From contig JARKOC010000163.1 of NCBI GenBank assembly GCA_029975915.1, positions 1 to 9,726 of the forward strand: a stretch of 9,726 nt of DNA, read 5' to 3'. This document shows, one piece after another, positions 6,589-9,726 of the stretch; position 1 is the stretch's first letter; the number at the start of each line of letters is the position of its first letter. The DNA comes from Bryobacteraceae bacterium (GTDB lineage Bacteria > Acidobacteriota > Terriglobia > Bryobacterales > Bryobacteraceae). The notes beneath the pieces were generated by a model. The model searched no databases and was not told where the DNA came from. It was given only the letters and a program-made list of their open reading frames with translations. The position numbers and the translations under genes are program-made.

Positions 6589-7108
6589 CTGTGGCGCCAG
6601 ATGGCACCGTCCATACGCGCCCGGGTCTTCTGCCACGACAGCAGCGGTGACCCGAAGTGATCTGATGGTCGGCACTGTCCTTGTCGGTTCAGTTGCAAAG
6701 GAGCCTTTCGGAACTCCGGACGGCATGGCGTACGCAACAACTCGACGACGCGACGATGTCGGTGATCCTGGCGAGAAGGTGATGGCCACTGTCTCTATCG
6801 CCCAGAATCCCAGTGGCGCGGTGACGGCGCCGGACGGCCGCCTGAATGTCTGTTGCTGCCCGCTACCACGGCGGATTGATGTCGGTGCTGCATTGATCAG
6901 GCCACGTCGTGTTCGAGCGAGAGGCGAGTCTGTTTGGCTGGTCTGTACGAGATCGTACGAACCGCGACAGACTGGCGACACTATTACACCTGTGTGCCAC
7001 GATCATCAGCATGCCAACGGGAACCCTTTGGCCAGCCCGCTCGGGCCACCATGAAAGAACGACGTGGTTGTGGCGCGATTCACAGAATATGCATTCTTGG
7101 GGGAGAAA
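6589..7108. other. 520-base stretch without a convincing gene
   Basis: Downstream of the LacI gene no frame has a recognisable product. The longest plus-strand possibility from an ATG runs 6665-7054 (129 codons; its segment FGTPDGMAYATT is fairly protein-like), but it lacks a ribosome binding site, is rich in Cys and Arg late on, and matches nothing I know. AAAGGAG at 6697-6703 is not near a start codon. A palindrome at 6945-6958 is listed separately. The stretch must contain the promoter of the lipoprotein gene, but I cannot place it. It may be decayed coding DNA. Confidence 0.4.
6945..6958. repeat. Short inverted repeat GTACGA-GA-TCGTAC
   Basis: A perfect 6-bp inverted repeat with a 2-base centre, about 150 bases upstream of the lipoprotein gene. 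The shape fits an operator for a dimeric regulator, but no regulator gene is linked to it and it could be chance. Confidence 0.35.
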
Positions 7109-8515
7109 GTGAGTTACTTCGACATCACCCGACGGGGTCTGTTGACTGTCCTGGTTGCAGCGGCTTCCGCTGGAGTTGCCGGGTGTGCACCCGGCGACTC
7201 TGGGCAGTCGGTCAGCGCGACGCCGTCTCGTCGACCTTCCACTACAGGGTCATCGCGATCAAGCGTCAGCGCCACGCCAAGCGCAAGCCCCCAGTCTGCA
7301 ATCACGAAGATTGCTGTGCCTCCCGGCGCCCCAAAGCATGCTAAGGGGGCAAAAGGAGTTGTATATCCTAATGCGCCCGTAGCATCCCCCAGCACGCCTC
7401 ACCCCCAGCAGATCACTGCGGTGGGCTTGCTCGCGGGTCTGCGGGCCGCGGTTGAGTTTGCCGGCCCAATCCCGAGCACCGACAAGTACGAAGACCAGGG
7501 CTGGGCGGTCGAACAAGACCCTTCGAGGGACGGACTCGTCGTTGGAGTGGCGCTCTGTTCGCGGTCGGGGAATGGGCTGGAGAGTTCCAGCTTGGTGGCA
7601 AACATCTTTCGCTTCTCTCCGGCCGGAGCATTGAATCGAACGACCTCTGTCAGTGTGGGTGAGGTGCTTTCAGCCTCTGGAATCCAGAAGCCTGAATTCC
7701 GTCAAGTCAATCTGGTGGAGGGAGTGGTTCTACTGGGCTTCGCTGCGCCGTACTGGGGTCCCCAAGCGCTGCTTGCCATCGACATGGACGGCAATCTGCT
7801 CTGGAATCACGCGGTGGACAAGCCGGTGTTTGAAGGCGAGACTCTTGGAGCAAACGTCAATGTTCACGATGCCTTGTGGATTGGGCCAAATCTGATAGCC
7901 ACGGGTGGTCCGAATCGGAACTTGGCGCTTCATTTGGACTCCGGGGAAACGGTTTGGGAAAATGAAGTATCGACTAGGTATCGAGGTGAGCAGGCATGGA
8001 CCACTAAAGACTGCGTGCTGCTCACATATAATGGTGCGCAAGCATTCAGTGTTTCAGGCGGCACCGGATTTCTGGATAAGTACTCTAGTTCTGCCGCTCT
8101 GGATCCTATTGCTGGACTGTTGGTTTCGGGTTATGGAAATCTCGCGGTGGACGCGAAGGTGGACGGGCTCGTGTTTGTCGTCCAAGATGCCGCAACGCGT
8201 TCTGAGGTTTTTTCTATGGCTTCGGATGATCCCGGCGCGCCGAAGCAGGTTGAAGTGCTTGCAGCGTACGGTGGACGGGCTTGGGTGACTACGCCTGAAG
8301 GACAGACCGTGGTCGATGCGAAGACAGGAGAGAAGGCGCAAGGAGTCGGCGATATTCCACCCGGCACAAGAATTCTACACAATGTGCCCACGGACTGGGG
8401 GGCAAACTGGGTTCTCATTGGGGACGCTGACTCCTATAATCACAGAGATAAGACTTTCTATGCATCAACCACTGGCTTCGTGCCGCCGTCCGCACTCCCG
8501 GCCAGTGCGGTGTGA
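7109..8515 (+). CDS. Tat-type lipoprotein with beta-propeller-like (PQQ-like) body, function unknown
   Basis: From the GTG at 7109 this is a 468-residue exported protein. The start is chosen because GGGGGAG lies directly upstream (7099-7105) and because it puts the signal peptide at the N-terminus; an earlier in-frame GTG at 7064 would add 15 residues. The signal has a twin-arginine motif TRRGLLT (7-13), a hydrophobic core and the lipobox VAGC with Cys26. Residues 31-100 form a Ser/Thr/Pro/Ala-rich linker. The rest has repeated strand pairs of the kind seen in PQQ-like propellers: LLAIDMDGNLLWNHAV (221-236), LALHLDSGETVWENEV (272-287) and VVDAKTGEKA (401-410). It is probably a surface-anchored binding or scaffold protein; no catalytic motif is seen. 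Base composition is more AT-rich and less regular than in the importer operon. It seems to be a single-gene unit. Confidence 0.75.
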   Translation: MSYFDITRRGLLTVLVAAASAGVAGCAPGDSGQSVSATPSRRPSTTGSSRSSVSATPSASPQSAITKIAVPPGAPKHAKGAKGVVYPNAPVASPSTPHPQQITAVGLLAGLRAAVEFAGPIPSTDKYEDQGWAVEQDPSRDGLVVGVALCSRSGNGLESSSLVANIFRFSPAGALNRTTSVSVGEVLSASGIQKPEFRQVNLVEGVVLLGFAAPYWGPQALLAIDMDGNLLWNHAVDKPVFEGETLGANVNVHDALWIGPNLIATGGPNRNLALHLDSGETVWENEVSTRYRGEQAWTTKDCVLLTYNGAQAFSVSGGTGFLDKYSSSAALDPIAGLLVSGYGNLAVDAKVDGLVFVVQDAATRSEVFSMASDDPGAPKQVEVLAAYGGRAWVTTPEGQTVVDAKTGEKAQGVGDIPPGTRILHNVPTDWGANWVLIGDADSYNHRDKTFYASTTGFVPPSALPASAV

Positions 8516-8731
8516 CGCAGTCAAGACCGGCGGTTTGCATGTCCGAGCCTCGATCATGTTGGATGCAACGGCATTGATTTTGGATAGGGAGCTCGCCGCC
8601 GAGTACACCGATGCCGCCTCGGTGCGTGTCCGCTCCCGATGCGCAGGGTGTCGCGCGAAATATGGTTGCGTACTCCGCGAGGGGTCGTGGTCGAGACCCC
8701 GATCAGCAGGACCAACCCCTAGAATCAGGGC
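8516..8731. other. Intergenic region with a hairpin before the TIR-like gene
   Basis: No gene is supported here. A plus-strand frame stays open from 8516 to 8735 but has no start signal or known match. GGGGTC (8681-8686) and GACCCC (8695-8700) form a 6-bp hairpin with an 8-base loop, without a T-tract, about 30 bases before the next gene. It may be a weak terminator for the lipoprotein gene or an upstream element of the next promoter. Confidence 0.35.
8720..8725 (+). promoter_or_regulatory. -10 box of the TIR/deoxyribosyltransferase-like gene, predicted leaderless mRNA
   Basis: TAGAAT, one base off TATAAT, ends six bases before the ATG at 8732, so transcription should begin at or beside the start codon. 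The only purine-rich run (AGGG, 8727-8730) is one base from the ATG, too close to work as a ribosome binding site. No clear -35 box is seen. Confidence 0.6.
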
Positions 8732-9241
8732 ATGAATGCACGCATTCCCGTCTTCGTTTCTGCCCCCACTACCCTGAGTCCTGAGCAGCAACTCTCCTAC
8801 GACCGCGTCCTCGAGATCCTCCTGGATGAGAACCTGGAGGCTCGAGCGCTCGGACGGACGGACTTCGGCGTGGACACACCACTCAAGGAGGTGTACGCCA
8901 TCGCTCGACATTGCTCGGGAGGGATCATCCTCGGATACTCCCAGATGCGTGCGGACCGCCTAACGATAAAACCCGGAACGCGAGAGAGCCGAGTCGTCAT
9001 GGATAGTCCGCTGCCGACTCCGTGGAACAATATCGAGGCGGGTGTCCTTTTCGGATTGAGGTTACCGCTCATGGTGTTCAGGGAGCAGGGCATTACCGGT
9101 GGTGTCTTCGATCCGGGCGTGAGCGAGGTATTCGTCCAGGAACTCCCATTAGGGCGGCCTTCACCGGCTGCCGATAGAATCCTGAAGGCCAGCCTCAAGA
9201 CTTGGGCAAGCAAGGTGCGTGTGCGGTATCGAGAGTACTAG
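8732..9241 (+). CDS. Small nucleoside 2-deoxyribosyltransferase/TIR-like fold protein
   Basis: A 169-residue cytoplasmic protein. It opens with a buried strand PVFVSAP (6-12), then has a long helix, ARALGRTDF (37-45), LKEVYAIARHCSGGIILGYSQ (51-71) and PWNNIEAGVLFGLRLPLMVF (97-116). The order strand, helix, second strand, then a conserved Glu (here Glu102 in WNNIEAG) at the start of a helix is that of nucleoside deoxyribosyltransferase-like and TIR-like nucleotide-binding proteins, where that Glu is catalytic and cleaves an N-glycosidic bond in nucleosides or NAD. Small proteins of this kind occur in prokaryotic defence and nucleotide-signalling loci, but no partner gene is seen here. The start is fixed by the leaderless -10 box. 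Assignment rests on motif pattern only, so the family name is tentative; hydrolase, transferase or binding-only roles are all possible. Confidence 0.62.
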   Translation: MNARIPVFVSAPTTLSPEQQLSYDRVLEILLDENLEARALGRTDFGVDTPLKEVYAIARHCSGGIILGYSQMRADRLTIKPGTRESRVVMDSPLPTPWNNIEAGVLFGLRLPLMVFREQGITGGVFDPGVSEVFVQELPLGRPSPAADRILKASLKTWASKVRVRYREY

Positions 9242-9457
9242 TTCATCCGGTTCTTATTCAGCTTGAGAACGGAACGCAGCAGCGCTCCGATCACACCGAT
9301 TGGAGGCACTGACGGATGCGATGCAGACCCCGCTGACGAGCATCAGGCCATCACAAGAGCGATCGCTGACAGAGACAGTCAGCTAGCCGACGAGCTCATG
9401 GGCAGGCGTCGGATTCGGATCCGTGACCTGCCGCTAAGGGCAATCATGGACTCGTGA
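9242..9457 (+). pseudogene. C-terminal remnant of a GntR/FadR-type (FCD domain) regulator
   Basis: Directly after the TAG of the preceding gene, and in the same frame, an open stretch of 71 codons reads FIRFLFSLRTERSS, then ADEHQAITRAIADRDSQLADELM. This resembles the last two helices of FCD ligand-binding domains, where an EH-x-AI-x-AI-x3-D-x3-A-x3-M pattern is typical and the His helps bind a metal. The final metal-binding His usually found after the Met (M-x2-H) is replaced by MGRRRI. There is no winged-helix part, no start codon with a ribosome binding site, and the gene begins abruptly at the end of its neighbour. It is best read as a decayed gene fragment. The similarity is from memory of the family pattern and should be treated as moderate. 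Confidence 0.5.
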
Positions 9458-9469
9458 CGCCCCGGAAGC

Positions 9470-9726
9470 TCACTCCTTCAAACTCAACAACCACGCCAGC
9501 AGGTAGCTGTACGTATTGCCGTCATCGATCAGCTCGCGGTCCATCCGCCGGGCGATATCCAGCGCGTCGCGACGCTCCTGCTCCTCGGCCATCGCCGAGT
9601 ACATCAAGAGGTAGTCGCCGTACTGCTGCTCGAACCCCTTGGTCGCGGTGGCCTCGGCCACGTTCTGCTTGATGCGGTCGGGGTCGCCGCCCAGCTGGTC
9701 GGACGAAGGACTCACCGGCAGCAACA
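9470..9726 (-). CDS. C-terminal end of an unrecognised protein (runs off right edge)
   Basis: The frame is open from the right edge to a TGA at 9470-9472 and gives about 85 residues. A TTG at 9724 could be read as a start, but it has no visible upstream context, so the gene probably begins beyond the window. The peptide is helical and charged: DRIKQNVAEATATKGF, then YLLMYSAMAEEQERRDALDIARRMDREL, ending WLLSLKE. GC-rich third positions and the absence of low-complexity Arg/Pro runs support real coding. I do not recognise the family. It is convergent with the regulator remnant, with 12 bases between them, and no terminator hairpin is visible in that gap. Confidence 0.6.
   Translation of the reverse strand, partial: LLPVSPSSDQLGGDPDRIKQNVAEATATKGFEQQYGDYLLMYSAMAEEQERRDALDIARRMDRELIDDGNTYSYLLAWLLSLKE

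Noticed and set aside
6352..6981. Minus-strand open frame of 209 codons overlapping the end of the LacI gene
   Set aside because: It runs antisense through well-conserved LacI C-terminal coding sequence, and its product is rich in Arg, Thr and Pro with no recognisable motif.
8681..8700. Intrinsic terminator of the lipoprotein gene
   Set aside because: The stem is only 6 bp, has no T-tract and lies about 165 bases past the stop codon; noted only as a hairpin.
8316..8735. Plus-strand open frame of 139 codons over the end of the lipoprotein gene
   Set aside because: Its first half lies in another frame of the lipoprotein gene and no start signal is seen; only the intergenic part looks mildly protein-like.
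6589..9457. Insertion sequence or integrative element bounded by repeats or a tRNA
   Set aside because: No transposase, integrase, tRNA end or flanking direct/inverted repeats could be found at the edges, so the accessory character rests only on gene content and the regulator remnant.

Overview
The window looks like chromosomal DNA of a high-GC Gram-positive bacterium (Actinobacteria). The signs are GC-rich coding regions, several GTG starts, -10 boxes of the TANNNT type placed 6 to 7 bases before start codons (leaderless genes), and Tat-type lipoprotein signals. I cannot fix the genus from the sequence alone.

Left edge (1-573): the first 37 codons of an ethanolamine ammonia-lyase large subunit (eutB, minus strand) run off the window. 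Behind it lies a gene-free stretch of about 460 bases holding a short degenerate repeat array and a hairpin just downstream of the next operon.

Centre (574-6588): a compact minus-strand operon encodes, in transcription order, a Tat-type solute-binding lipoprotein, an ATPase with a TOBE tail, two permeases of the spermidine/putrescine-iron-hexose phosphate (Pot/Afu) type, and a glucosamine-6-phosphate deaminase-like enzyme. Junctions are tight: a GTGA overlap, an ATGA overlap, a 3-base gap and a 15-base gap. A LacI-family regulator is divergent from it. The 116-base region between them holds a clear promoter for the operon, an 18-bp LacI-type operator over its predicted start point, and a -10 box that would make the regulator mRNA leaderless. 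The simplest reading is a substrate-inducible uptake and deamination module for an amino sugar or its phosphate; the substrate is inferred, not shown.

Right part (6589-9457): a looser, accessory-looking segment. It has a 520-base stretch without a convincing gene, a Tat/lipobox lipoprotein with a low-complexity linker and a beta-propeller-like body, a small protein of nucleoside deoxyribosyltransferase/TIR-like type with its own apparently leaderless promoter, and directly behind that a fragment resembling the C-terminus of a GntR/FCD-family regulator with no DNA-binding part. The fragment suggests a rearrangement junction near 9241.

Right edge (9470-9726): the C-terminal end of an unrecognised minus-strand protein.

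The best candidate for something undescribed is the small TIR/deoxyribosyltransferase-like gene beside a gene remnant. The best-supported regulatory picture is the divergent promoter with its LacI operator.
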